Assembly (NCBI RefSeq): GCF_046036945.1
Contig: NZ_JBJQOQ010000003.1
Location: 62,001-126,000 of the forward strand
Length of the DNA: 64,000 nt
Direction: 5' to 3'
DNA from: Brevibacillus_C sp046036945
Lineage (GTDB): Bacteria; Bacillota; Bacilli; Brevibacillales; Brevibacillaceae
The translations under genes and the position numbers were made by a program. Under the pieces are notes generated by a model. That model did not search any database and had not been told where the DNA came from. It saw only the letters and a list, made by a program, of their open reading frames with translations. How positions within the stretch are numbered: position 1 is the first letter of the stretch; each line of letters begins with the position of its first letter. Of this stretch, positions 24,056 through 32,940 are shown piece after piece.

Positions 24056-24817
24056 ATGAATCTCTCTCAAGAAAATCATTTTTTACAGATAAACTGCCAA
24101 ACCTGGAATCAAGAGGCACACCGTTTCTTCGGCAGAACGCCGCTACCCGATTATGGTCCCTTTGCACCAGGCGAGGAAGAACTTCGGTTGCTTGGTGATG
24201 TGGAGAATAAAAGGGTGTTGGACATCGGCTGCGGCAGCGGCCATTCGCTGCAGTACATGGCTTTGCGAAAAGCAGGTGAGCTGTGGGGTTTGGATTTATC
24301 AAGTACACAGATTGAAACCGCCAGGCAGCTGTTACAGGATAAAACGCCACAATTACGATTGTTTGCGTCACCGATGGAGGCAGACCCTGGATTGCCGCAC
24401 GGCTATTTTGATATTGTCTACTCAATATTTGCTCTCGGCTGGACGGTAAACCTGCATAAAACCTTCAATAACATTTGGAATTATTTGAAGCCGGGAGGCG
24501 TGTTTGTTTTTAGTTGGGAACATCCTTTGTATAACCGGGTTGAATATCAGGATGATTCTTCGATTTTTCACAAGTCGTATTTGCAGGAAGGACCTTATTA
24601 CCATGAAAAATGGCCCGCACCAGCCGTTATGCATCAGTACAAACTGAGTACATATGTAAATGAGCTGATTGGCACGGGCTTTCAGATAGAGAAAGTAATC
24701 GAAGAAGTCTCAATCCCCGATGATTCGAGTGAAAACAACCGAAACGCATGGTATTTTATAGAGAAAGCAAAGCTTGTTCCCGCTACTCTCATTATGAAAA
24801 GCAGAAAGCCCGGATGA
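24056..24817 (+). CDS. Class I SAM-dependent methyltransferase
   Basis: A protein of about 253 residues with the SAM-binding motif VLDIGCGSGHSLQYMA, the acidic loop LWGLDLS and the post-motif PGGVFVFSWEHPL. It belongs to the large UbiE/small-molecule methyltransferase group; the substrate is unknown. AAAGGGTGA precedes a GTG and two ATG codons. I prefer the ATG at 24056 on spacing; 24047 (GTG) or 24053 would add one to three residues. It stands alone between the sulfate operon and phzF. Its codon use looks more AT-rich than its neighbours. Confidence 0.8.
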   Translation: MNLSQENHFLQINCQTWNQEAHRFFGRTPLPDYGPFAPGEEELRLLGDVENKRVLDIGCGSGHSLQYMALRKAGELWGLDLSSTQIETARQLLQDKTPQLRLFASPMEADPGLPHGYFDIVYSIFALGWTVNLHKTFNNIWNYLKPGGVFVFSWEHPLYNRVEYQDDSSIFHKSYLQEGPYYHEKWPAPAVMHQYKLSTYVNELIGTGFQIEKVIEEVSIPDDSSENNRNAWYFIEKAKLVPATLIMKSRKPG

Positions 24818-24895
24818 GAGCTGTTTCATTCGAACAACCTCCCGGCTCTGCAACGGGTAATATGCCGTTTCAAGCCGGGAAAGCTGTTAAAATAT

Positions 24896-25816
24896 CTACT
24901 TCAGATACAGTTCTCCAGAACCGATAATGACGCAATTCCCCCCGATCTTTACTTCCTTGTATGCGTTCCCCTCCTTCACAATCGTGATGTCAATATAACT
25001 GGGCCTCCCCATTTCCATTCCCTGTTCGCTTCTCATGAGATACACTCCGTTGTCAGTTGGCGGGATGACAGCATGTTCGACTAAATAAGCTCCTAAAGGA
25101 CCGCTCGCTGCTCCCGTAGCCGGATCTTCCGGAATTCCCATGGCGGGCGCAAACATCCTGCTGTGAACGGAAGAGCGGGATTCCTCGGTTTCCGGCGTAA
25201 ATGTAAAAATATGTTTTGTCTCGGGATTGCCGCTAAAATACTTCTCCCATATGTCCATACGGAATTGCATCTTTTGCATGGCTGTGAGTGAGCGGACCGG
25301 GATAAACAAAAACGGCACTCCTGTGGAAACGGTCTGAATCGGCAACGCCGGATCCAGATCTTCTGCGGATAGGGACAGCAGGTCTGCTGCTAACTGAGTC
25401 TCACCGTATTTTTCACCAAAAACAGGCAGCGGCTGATTCATTTCCACTCTGGAGATTTGAGCATGGACCTTAAAAACAGTTACGGGGATATCCCCTACTC
25501 CTTCCTCTATGATCCATTCATTCGCTCCTTCTTTTGTCCCCAACAAACCTTTTTCCGCCAAGACGTAAGCGGCCCCGATGGTTGGATGTCCGGCCATCGG
25601 CAGTTCAACTTTTGGCGTAAAGATTCGAAAACTCTTTGTCTTTTTTGGATCACGCGCCGGTCGGATAAAGACGGTTTCGGAAAGGTTTAGTTCCCTGGCG
25701 ATTTTTTGCATGGTTTCTGTGTCCAAGGCTGCCTCTTCTTGAAAAACAGCCAGCTGATTGCCTCCAAAGGGCGCAGCGGTAAAGACGTCGACCAACGTGT
25801 AAGGCAAGGTTTTCAT
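24896..25816 (-). CDS. PhzF-family isomerase/epimerase
   Basis: A 306-residue protein of the PhzF (phenazine biosynthesis-like)/diaminopimelate epimerase fold. The family start LVDVFTAAPFGGNQLAV, the catalytic-glutamate segment LNLSETVFI, and AGHPTIGAAY and DPATGAASGPLGAYL are all present. Most chromosomal PhzF relatives have unknown substrates, and no phenazine genes are nearby. It is divergent from a LysR gene with a palindromic operator between them, so it is likely controlled by that regulator. Confidence 0.88.
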   Translation of the reverse strand: MKTLPYTLVDVFTAAPFGGNQLAVFQEEAALDTETMQKIARELNLSETVFIRPARDPKKTKSFRIFTPKVELPMAGHPTIGAAYVLAEKGLLGTKEGANEWIIEEGVGDIPVTVFKVHAQISRVEMNQPLPVFGEKYGETQLAADLLSLSAEDLDPALPIQTVSTGVPFLFIPVRSLTAMQKMQFRMDIWEKYFSGNPETKHIFTFTPETEESRSSVHSRMFAPAMGIPEDPATGAASGPLGAYLVEHAVIPPTDNGVYLMRSEQGMEMGRPSYIDITIVKEGNAYKEVKIGGNCVIIGSGELYLK

Positions 25817-25878
25817 ACAAATCCTCCCTGCTTTTTTCTTTCATCATATTCCGGTTCTTTACATTAATCAAATGAATG

Positions 25879-25898
25879 TTCATAATAATTATCATGAA
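25879..25898. promoter_or_regulatory. Palindromic operator between phzF and the LysR gene
   Basis: TTCATAATAATTATCATGAA is an 18-of-20 palindrome in the 116-bp divergent intergenic region. Position and size fit a LysR-type or dimeric repressor site controlling both genes. Binding is inferred only. Confidence 0.45.
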
Positions 25899-25932
25899 AT
25901 TAATTCATAATTGGAGTTGATGGGCTATCACA

Positions 25933-26820
25933 TTGCTGCAATTTGAAATTTTTCGGGCCGTTGTCGATGCGGGAAGCTTTACAAAAGCGGGAGACAAGCT
26001 TGGCCTGTCCCAATCTGCTGTCAGCCATGCCATCAAGGGTCTGGAAGCCGAACTGAACCTTACCCTTTTGCACAGGGGGCGTTCAGGCATCTCACTCACT
26101 TCCGAAGGGGAAGCGATGATGGCGTATGTGAGGCAAATTCTGCATCTGACAGAAAAAATGAAACAAGAGGCTGGCCGGTTGAATGGGATGGAGGTCGGAA
26201 CACTTCGAATAGGAACGTTTCCCAGTGTTTCAGCGTCCTTGCTGCCTTCCATTTTGGAAAAATTCCATTCCGCGTATCCTGGGATCCACGTTGAATTCCA
26301 TGAAGGTGGTTACACGGAACTCAAACAAATGGTATCATCAAATATCATTGACATCAGTTTTCTCACTTCAAACGATAGCGCGAACCTCGACTTCATCCCG
26401 TTGTTTCAGGATCATCTGCAAGTGATCCTGCCGGGAAATCACCCCTTGCAAACGAAGAAACAGCTAAGTGTTCGAGACATCGCATCCTACCCTTTTATCA
26501 TGCCAAAAGACGGATGTGACGATCTGATCAAGCAGCTGTTTGCAAAACATCATCTGCAGCCGAAGGTTTATTGTGAAATCGCAGACAACCAGGCGATCAT
26601 CGCGATGGTGCAAAAAAACTTAGGTCTCAGCATCGTTCCGGAATTAGTGGCGCATGGCAATCACGACGGTCTAAGCAGAGTGCGGTTAAAGGAACAGTGC
26701 TTTCGAACGGTGGGATTGGCTCTTCAAAACCTTCCTCAAGTTTCTCCCGCCGTTGCTGCCTTTATCAACTTGACCAAATCCGTAGTCGGCGGCCATATCA
26801 TTCATGAAGGTCGTAAATAG
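25933..26820 (+). CDS. LysR-type transcriptional regulator
   Basis: A 295-residue LysR regulator: a helix-turn-helix in residues 1-60 (KAGDKLGLSQSAVSHAIKGLE) and a substrate-binding-like effector domain. Only a TTG start at 25933 fits: an in-frame stop lies just upstream, and the first residues MLQFEIFRAVVDAGSFTKAG match the family. It is divergent from phzF, its likely target. The next gene, an aldo/keto reductase, begins 31 bp after the stop and could be co-transcribed. Confidence 0.85.
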   Translation: MLQFEIFRAVVDAGSFTKAGDKLGLSQSAVSHAIKGLEAELNLTLLHRGRSGISLTSEGEAMMAYVRQILHLTEKMKQEAGRLNGMEVGTLRIGTFPSVSASLLPSILEKFHSAYPGIHVEFHEGGYTELKQMVSSNIIDISFLTSNDSANLDFIPLFQDHLQVILPGNHPLQTKKQLSVRDIASYPFIMPKDGCDDLIKQLFAKHHLQPKVYCEIADNQAIIAMVQKNLGLSIVPELVAHGNHDGLSRVRLKEQCFRTVGLALQNLPQVSPAVAAFINLTKSVVGGHIIHEGRK

Positions 26821-26851
26821 AGTAACCCCAAAAAGAACGGAGGAATCTCAT

Positions 26852-27772
26852 ATGAAATATCGCAGATTAGGCAAAACGGAAATGAAAGTCTCGGTAATCG
26901 GACTGGGCACCTGGCAGTTTGGCGGCGAATGGGGCATCGATTTTTCCCAAGAGGAGGCAGACCGGGTCTTAAACCGTGCAAAGGAACTGGGAATCAACCT
27001 GATCGATACGGCGGAGTGCTACGGGGATCACCTGTCGGAGCAGTTGATCGGGAACTTCCTTAAAAAAGACCGCCGGGAAGACTGGGTCGTCGCCACCAAA
27101 TTCGGCCACCAGTTTCACGATAAATTCAAACGGACGGACAAGTACGGGGCACAGGATGTGCAAAAGCAGTTGGAAGACTCGCTGCGGGCACTGCAAACGG
27201 ATTACATCGACCTGTATCAATTCCATTCCGGTCCGGATCAGGCATTTGACAACGACGACCTCTGGACCTATCTCGACAAGCAGGTGCAGGCAGGCAAAAT
27301 TCGCCACCTGGGCCTCTCCTTGAACAAGCAAGCCAGCATGCATCAGACCGGGTCGGCGACAAAGGTGAAGGCGAGTACGATTCAAGTGGTGTACAACCGC
27401 CTGGATCGAAAACCGGAAGCGGAGGTATTCCCCTCCTGCCAAGAGCAGGATTTGGGCGTCTTGGCCCGCGTACCTTTGGCGAGCGGCTTTCTGAGCGGAA
27501 AATACAAGCCGGGTTCCGTCTTTGCGGCAAATGATGTGCGGCAAAACCACGATCAGGCGCAGGTGGAGCAGATGCTGAGGGAAGTGGAGCAGATCAAGCA
27601 AAACGAGGTGTCGCAAGGGGTGGACATGGCGCAGTGGGCTTTGGCCTGGTGCTTGCGGCATCCAGCGGTGACGACAGTCATTCCGGGCTGCAAAAATCCG
27701 GCGCAGGTGGAAGCGAATGCGAAGGCGGCTGAGTATGTAGAGGAAGATCATCCTCAGGCTTGGCGAGAATAG
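26852..27772 (+). CDS. Aldo/keto reductase
   Basis: A 306-residue NADPH-dependent oxidoreductase with a TIM-barrel fold. Family motifs: GLGTWQFGG, LIDTAECYGDHLSEQLIG (catalytic Asp and Tyr), the catalytic lysine in VVATKFGH, the DYIDLYQFHSG segment with the catalytic histidine, and the C-terminal cofactor loop TTVIPGCKNPAQVEAN. I chose the ATG at 26852, preceded by ACGGAGGAA; the upstream frame overlaps the LysR gene. The substrate is unknown. A strong terminator follows. Confidence 0.9.
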   Translation: MKYRRLGKTEMKVSVIGLGTWQFGGEWGIDFSQEEADRVLNRAKELGINLIDTAECYGDHLSEQLIGNFLKKDRREDWVVATKFGHQFHDKFKRTDKYGAQDVQKQLEDSLRALQTDYIDLYQFHSGPDQAFDNDDLWTYLDKQVQAGKIRHLGLSLNKQASMHQTGSATKVKASTIQVVYNRLDRKPEAEVFPSCQEQDLGVLARVPLASGFLSGKYKPGSVFAANDVRQNHDQAQVEQMLREVEQIKQNEVSQGVDMAQWALAWCLRHPAVTTVIPGCKNPAQVEANAKAAEYVEEDHPQAWRE

Positions 27773-27780
27773 CCGGATAC

Positions 27781-27810
27781 GCAGGGGGAAATGCCCCCTG
27801 CTTTTTCTTT
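27781..27810 (+). terminator. Rho-independent terminator after the aldo/keto reductase gene
   Basis: An 8-bp perfect stem, GCAGGGGG and CCCCCTGC with a five-base loop at 27781-27801, is followed by a T-rich tract. Confidence 0.85.
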
Positions 27811-27900
27811 GGAGTACATTAGGGATGGAAACAGAAAAAAATGGGCTCGCTTCGTTCGTGGCACGCCTGCGAGGAAGCGGGACTGGCCGTCTACATTACA

Positions 27901-27978
27901 AAAAACGGCACGTCGACCAAAAATGACTGGGAGTCAATCAACGTAGAATTTGGCCGACAAGCGTGTGCCGTTTTTTTT
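27901..27978. terminator. Long hairpin ending the sugar operon
   Basis: AAAAACGGCAC at 27901-27911 pairs with GTGCCGTTTTT at 27965-27975. The 53-nt interior can itself pair imperfectly (GTCGACCAAA with TTTGGCCGAC). The minus strand ends in a T-run and lies 40 bp beyond the rhaB stop codon; the plus strand also ends in eight Ts. It is probably bidirectional. The remaining DNA of the 27811-28018 gap holds no gene I can support. Confidence 0.6.
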
Positions 27979-28018
27979 CGTTCCGACTGGGTGGGCGTGC
28001 CAAGGCCTCTGCTTGCTC

Positions 28019-29491
28019 CTAATGACAGCCTGTTACCTTCTGAAACAATCCGTATGCTTCGTTCCATAGCGCTGCTTCCTGGGGTTCATAGCTCTTGATT
28101 GCCAGCGATTCGCGAAGGAGTGCTCGGGCCTCGCGGATATCGCGGAGTTGGCCGTGGGCGATCAGTTGGACGGCGAGGTTGCCAAGCGCAGTCGCTTCGG
28201 CGGGGCCAGCCCAGACCGGGCAGCCGATGGCATTGGCGGTCCATTGGCACAACAGGGCGTTGTTTACGCCGCCGCCGACCAGGTGCAGGCCGGCGAAATG
28301 CTTCCCGCTTAGCAGCTCTGTGCGCACCAGGACGAGGCGGTACTTCATCGCCAGGCTCTCCAGCACGCAGCGCAGGATCTCGCCTTTCGATTCGGGAACG
28401 GACTGCCCGGTGTCCCGGCAGTACTGCTGAATCTGCTTTGGCATATGGGCCGGATGCAAAAACATCGGATCGTCCGGATCGATAAAGCGTTGAAACGGCT
28501 TGGCGCCACCTGCCAACGCGACCATCTCTTCGTAGCCGAGACGAGTCCCGCCGACCGCCCAGCAGCGCCGGCACTCCTCGAACAGCCACAGCCCCATGAT
28601 ATTCTTGAGCAGCCGAAACGTCCGATTGACGCCGCCTTCATTGGTAAAATTCCACTCCAACGCCTGATCGTTGATCACCGGCTGCGGCACTTCCGTCCCC
28701 AGCAGCGACCAGGTGCCGCAGCTCAAATAGGCAAAGTCCGGAGAGAGTGAGGGGATCGCCGCCACGGCCGAAGCGGTATCGTGCTCCCCTACGGCGACCA
28801 CGGGCAGCGGCGGACACTCCAGCTCCGCACACAGGGAGGGCTGCAGCGCGCCGACAACCTGCCCGGGCTCGACTGCCTCGGCGAACATTTCTGCTGGCAG
28901 GCCCAAGCCTTGCAGGATGTATTCGTCCCATGAACGGGTCAGCGGATTGTACAGTTGGGTCGTGGAAGCGTTGGTCCATTCGCTCTTCTTTTCTCCCGTC
29001 AGGAAATACCGCAAGAGGTCGGGCATCATCAAGAAGCTCGCTGCCTGTTCGAGCAGCGGGGAACCCGACTGCTTCAGCGCATACAGCCGATACAGGCTGT
29101 TGATTGGCATAAACTGGATACCCGTCCGGGCAAAAATCTCCCGCTTCGGCAGGATGGCGCACACCTCTTCCAATTTGCCGTCGATCAGGCTGTCGCGGTA
29201 ATGATAGGGATTGCCGAGCAGCTCCCCGTGCGTGCCGATCAAGCCAAAATCGACTCCCCAGGTGTCGATGCCCACGCTGTGCAATTCTGAAAAGCCTGTC
29301 TGGCGGGCTTTTAGCAACCCCTGTTTTAATTCGTGGAACAATCGCAGAACATCCCAGTACAGCCGCTCCCCTACCCGCACTGGGCTGTTTTCAAATCGGT
29401 GAACCTCCCAAAATGCCAGTCTGTTTCCGTCCACCCGCCCGGCTACCGCTCTGCCGCTGCTTGCGCCCAAATCAAATGCGAGTACGTTCAC
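28019..29491 (-). CDS. rhaB: L-rhamnulokinase
   Basis: A 490-residue FGGY-family sugar kinase that phosphorylates L-rhamnulose. VLAFDLGASSGR opens the N-terminal domain. The phosphate-binding loops are in HDTASAVAAIP and LSCGTWSLLGTE, and the second ATP motif is HLVGGGVNNALLCQW. The true start is the GTG at 29491, preceded by AAAGGTGGGG and overlapping the rhaA stop codon (GTGA). The longer open frame lies inside rhaA. It is the last gene of the leftward sugar operon, before the long hairpin. Confidence 0.92.
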   Translation of the reverse strand: MNVLAFDLGASSGRAVAGRVDGNRLAFWEVHRFENSPVRVGERLYWDVLRLFHELKQGLLKARQTGFSELHSVGIDTWGVDFGLIGTHGELLGNPYHYRDSLIDGKLEEVCAILPKREIFARTGIQFMPINSLYRLYALKQSGSPLLEQAASFLMMPDLLRYFLTGEKKSEWTNASTTQLYNPLTRSWDEYILQGLGLPAEMFAEAVEPGQVVGALQPSLCAELECPPLPVVAVGEHDTASAVAAIPSLSPDFAYLSCGTWSLLGTEVPQPVINDQALEWNFTNEGGVNRTFRLLKNIMGLWLFEECRRCWAVGGTRLGYEEMVALAGGAKPFQRFIDPDDPMFLHPAHMPKQIQQYCRDTGQSVPESKGEILRCVLESLAMKYRLVLVRTELLSGKHFAGLHLVGGGVNNALLCQWTANAIGCPVWAGPAEATALGNLAVQLIAHGQLRDIREARALLRESLAIKSYEPQEAALWNEAYGLFQKVTGCH

Positions 29492-30708
29492 CAGCTCGCC
29501 CCACCTTTGCCGCGGCTGAGAATCTGATCGGCGTAGCCGCTCTCCAGATACGCTTTCATCGGGTCGGCAGGCAGACCCATTTCCTCCCGCACGACACCAA
29601 GCAAGGGACGAACGTCGCACTCGAACGCCTCCCTGACGATATTTTCCGCGGCGAGGACATCTTGGGACTCCTGGGCCCTCGCAAGCTCCTCTAAATTGAC
29701 TAGCAGCGCTTTGGCGTACTGGGTCTGGACATTGATCACAGAGCGAATCATCGCCGGAATCTTCGGTTCAATCGCGTGGCTCTGATCGATCATGTAGGCG
29801 ATCCGCTCTGCCGTGCGCCGAACGCCGGGGCTTTCGTCGGCCGACGCGGCGATGATTTGGTGGAAGATCAGAAACAGCTCATACGGGTTGATCGCCCCAG
29901 CGATCAGGTCGTCATCTCCGTATTTTCTGCTGTTAAAGTGAAAGCCGCCCAGCTTTTGTTCATCCAGGAGGTATGCGACGATGTGCTCCACGTTCGTCCC
30001 CTGCGGGTGATGCCCTGTGTCAACCAGCACCTGGGCCTGTTCCCCCAGCTTTACGGCTGCGTTGAACGCCATGCCCCAATCGGCCAGGTCGGTGTGGTAA
30101 AAAGCTGGTTCGTAGAATTTGTACTCGATCAGCATGCGCATGTCGGCCGGCATCGCCTGGTAAGTCTCAGCCAGCGCCCCCATCAGCCAGTGCTTGCGTT
30201 TTCGCAAATCCGCCTGTCCGGGGTAATTGGTACCATCCGCCAGCCAGATGCTGATGACCCTGGAGCCAACCGCTTTGGCGATCTCCACGCACTCCAGAAG
30301 ATGGGCAAGCGCCTTTTTGCGAACGCGGGGGTCGGCGCTGCAGACACTGCCGAAGATGTAATCGTCTTCCTGAAACAGGTTAGGGTTGACCGCACCGATC
30401 GCGATACCCAAATCCTCGGCGTGCTGTTTCAGCTTGGCGTAATCCTCCACCTTGTCCCAAGGGATGTGAATTGCCACGGACGGGCAGGCTCCGGTCAGCC
30501 GATGCACCTCGGCGGCATCGGCCAGTTTTTCATAGGGGTCCCGGGGGACGCCCTGCTGCGCAAACACCTTGAATCTCGTGCCGGAATCGCCGTATCCCCA
30601 GGACGGCGTCTCCAGTTTGAACGCTTTTACTTTGGCTTTCACCTGTTCCACATCGATTCCCCGATCCCGCTGCTGCTCTGCAAACAGCAGGTAGGCACGA
30701 TCACTCAT
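29488..30708 (-). CDS. rhaA: L-rhamnose isomerase (RhaI type)
   Basis: A 406-residue metal-dependent isomerase converting L-rhamnose to L-rhamnulose. It resembles the Pseudomonas stutzeri-type enzyme (HIPWDKVEDYAKL, a metal-site segment LIEYKFYEPAFYHTD, and VDTGHHPQGTN) rather than E. coli RhaA. The P. stutzeri class is known for broad activity, including D-allose/D-allulose, which matters given the epimerase upstream. I chose the ATG at 30708 (GGGAGGAGAAG upstream). Its stop overlaps the rhaB start. Confidence 0.88.
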   Translation of the reverse strand: MSDRAYLLFAEQQRDRGIDVEQVKAKVKAFKLETPSWGYGDSGTRFKVFAQQGVPRDPYEKLADAAEVHRLTGACPSVAIHIPWDKVEDYAKLKQHAEDLGIAIGAVNPNLFQEDDYIFGSVCSADPRVRKKALAHLLECVEIAKAVGSRVISIWLADGTNYPGQADLRKRKHWLMGALAETYQAMPADMRMLIEYKFYEPAFYHTDLADWGMAFNAAVKLGEQAQVLVDTGHHPQGTNVEHIVAYLLDEQKLGGFHFNSRKYGDDDLIAGAINPYELFLIFHQIIAASADESPGVRRTAERIAYMIDQSHAIEPKIPAMIRSVINVQTQYAKALLVNLEELARAQESQDVLAAENIVREAFECDVRPLLGVVREEMGLPADPMKAYLESGYADQILSRGKGGASW

Positions 30709-30742
30709 GACTTCTCCTCCCTTCCTTAAGCCCGGCAGCGGC

Positions 30743-32812
30743 TCACCGGGTAAATGCCGCCGGGATGCCGCCGTCAACCGTAATCATGCAGCCGGTCGTC
30801 TTCTTTGCCCTGGATGAAGCCAAAAACGCGATCGCTTCGGCGATATCCTGTGGGTAGACGTTGACTCCCAGCGTCGTCCGGTTGCGGTAATGCTCTTCCA
30901 GTTGGTCTGGCGAAATGCCGTAAGCCGCCGCCCGTTCGTTGCGCCATGCGGAACTCCAGATCGCCGAGCCCTGCAGGACGGCGTCGGGCAGGACGGTGTT
31001 GACGCGAATCCCGGCACTTCCTCCTTCTGCCGCGATGCACCGGGCCAGATGAACCTCGGCCGCCTTGGCGGCGCTGTAGGCTGCCGCGTTTTTTCCCGCA
31101 TAAAGTGAATTTTTTGAGCCGACAAAGACCATGCTTCCTCCCATATCCTGCTGTTTCATCACTTTGTAGGCCTCTCGCGCGACGAGGAAGTACCCAGTCC
31201 CGAGCACGTTCATGTTCACTTCCCATTCCTCCAGCGTCGTCTCCTCAAACGGGCTGGACGTCGCCAAGCCAGCGTTGTTGACCAGAATATCGATGCCGCC
31301 GTAGGTCAAGACCGCCTGGCGAATCGCCTCCTCGACCTCTTGTTCCCGGGTGACATCCAGCTTTAGCGCCAGCGCCCTGCCCTCCCCGTACGCCTGGTTG
31401 ATTTCCCTGGAAACCTCCTCGGCGCCTTCCAGGTTCAGGTCCGCGACGACCACGTGAAGTCCCTCTGCCGCCAGCCGTTTGCAGGTGGCGCTGCCGATTC
31501 CGCCCGCCCCGCCGGTAACGAAGCCCACCTTGCGGGAAAATTCAGCTTCCGGTGGTGCCAGGGTCAACTTGTACAGCTCCAGCGGCCAGTATTCCACGGC
31601 ATAAGACTCTTGTTCGCTCAGGGAGACAAATTGTCCGATCGCCGAAGCCCCCCGCATGACGGCGATGGCACGGTGGTACAATTCGCCGCTTACCTTGGCC
31701 ATTTGGCGGGACTTGCCCGAATTGACCATGCCGATCCCGGGTATCAGTATGACTCGCGGTGCCGGGTCTCCCATCTTGTCCTGCTCGGCCCGGTTTCTCT
31801 CGAAGTAGCGTCGGTATTCCTGCACAAAGCGGGCGATCCCTGCCTGCAAGGCTTGCTTGAGCAGACCGGCGTCCCGGCTCGCCGGATCCCAATCCACGAA
31901 CAAAGGAACGCGTTTCGTGTGCACCAGATGATCCGGGCAGGCCGCTCCTACCTGTGAAAGCCGCAGCGCATCGCGACTGTTGACAAACGCCAGCACCTCC
32001 TCGGAATCGTCGAAGGTGAGCAGCGTGCTTCGCTCCTTGCCCACCATCCCGCGGATCACCGGCATCACCTCTGCCAGCAGTTCCCTGCGCTCATCGGGCG
32101 GGAGGGCTTGATGCCTGGTACCGCCAAACACTTCCGCATCTTCTGTCCGGGAGTCAAGGTACTCCTCCGCTTCCCGAATGACCGCGATCGTCTTGGCGTA
32201 GCACGCTTCCGCTGTATCGCCCCAGGTGACCAAACCGTGCTTTTCCATCAGCACCAGCTCGGCATGCGGATTATTCTGCACCGCTTCGGCGATCAGCTTG
32301 GACAGGGTGAATCCGGGGCGGACGTAGGGAACCCAGACAAAACGCCCGCCGTATATCCTCTCAGCCACCTGCCGGCCGTTGTCGGCGCAGCACAGGCTGA
32401 TAATCGCGTCAGGATGGGTATGGTCGACGTGAGCGAACGGCAGGAAGGCGTGCAGCAGCGTCTCGATGGACGGACGCGGATGACGGCTGTCGATCATGCA
32501 GTGGCGCAAGTACTCCACCATCTCATCGTCAGACATCTCTTCGCGCTCGATCAGCGGGCGAATATCGTTCAGGCGCAAGCCGGTAAACTGGTGTGCCTGC
32601 ATCGTAGCCAAGTCCGACCCGCTTCCCTTCACCCACATGACTTCGATTTCACGGCCGCGAAAGTCGGTTTCCACGGTTTTCAGCGAAGTATTGCCGCCGC
32701 CCCAATTGGCTACCGACCGGTCCGCTCCCAGCAGATTGGAACGGTAGACCAATTCGTCCAAACCGCCGGTTCTTCGCTTTGCTTCGGCTGGATCCCAGAG
32801 ATTTTTGACCAC
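30743..32812 (-). CDS. Bifunctional rhamnulose-1-phosphate aldolase / lactaldehyde dehydrogenase (YuxG-like)
   Basis: A 689-residue fusion. Residues about 1-400 are a class II aldolase with the zinc histidine motif HVDHTHPDAIISL and a second zinc-histidine region near MEKHGLVTWGD. Residues about 425-689 are a short-chain dehydrogenase with the cofactor loop TGGAGGIG and catalytic YSAAK. It is equivalent to B. subtilis YuxG (RhaEW). The enzyme cleaves rhamnulose-1-phosphate to dihydroxyacetone phosphate and lactaldehyde and oxidises the latter. The start is a GTG at 32812, eight bases after AGGAGG. It sits between the transporter genes and rhaA. Confidence 0.92.
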   Translation of the reverse strand: MVKNLWDPAEAKRRTGGLDELVYRSNLLGADRSVANWGGGNTSLKTVETDFRGREIEVMWVKGSGSDLATMQAHQFTGLRLNDIRPLIEREEMSDDEMVEYLRHCMIDSRHPRPSIETLLHAFLPFAHVDHTHPDAIISLCCADNGRQVAERIYGGRFVWVPYVRPGFTLSKLIAEAVQNNPHAELVLMEKHGLVTWGDTAEACYAKTIAVIREAEEYLDSRTEDAEVFGGTRHQALPPDERRELLAEVMPVIRGMVGKERSTLLTFDDSEEVLAFVNSRDALRLSQVGAACPDHLVHTKRVPLFVDWDPASRDAGLLKQALQAGIARFVQEYRRYFERNRAEQDKMGDPAPRVILIPGIGMVNSGKSRQMAKVSGELYHRAIAVMRGASAIGQFVSLSEQESYAVEYWPLELYKLTLAPPEAEFSRKVGFVTGGAGGIGSATCKRLAAEGLHVVVADLNLEGAEEVSREINQAYGEGRALALKLDVTREQEVEEAIRQAVLTYGGIDILVNNAGLATSSPFEETTLEEWEVNMNVLGTGYFLVAREAYKVMKQQDMGGSMVFVGSKNSLYAGKNAAAYSAAKAAEVHLARCIAAEGGSAGIRVNTVLPDAVLQGSAIWSSAWRNERAAAYGISPDQLEEHYRNRTTLGVNVYPQDIAEAIAFLASSRAKKTTGCMITVDGGIPAAFTR

Positions 32813-32865
32813 TATATACGCCTCCTGTCACTGTTTTTGGTATAAAATGGATTTTTCTTGCGGCA

Positions 32866-32912
32866 AAAAGGAAGCAAGGTATCCCCTTAGGGGAGGAACC
32901 CTGCTTCAATTG
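32866..32912 (-). terminator. Internal terminator/attenuator between transporter and catabolic genes
   Basis: On the minus strand GAAGCAGGGTTCCTCCCC pairs with GGGGATACCTTGCTTC, followed by TTTTTG. It lies in the gap between the binding-protein gene and the aldolase fusion. Partial read-through would separate expression of the transporter and catabolic halves of the operon. Boundaries are accurate to a few bases. Confidence 0.65.
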
Positions 32913-32940
32913 TCTCGTCCATGACCTGGCGACAGAGGTG

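Noticed and set aside
27824..27925. A 33-codon frame beginning METEKNGLASF after AGGGATGG
   Set aside because: The spacing of the ribosome-like site is poor and the frame runs into the operon-terminating hairpin.
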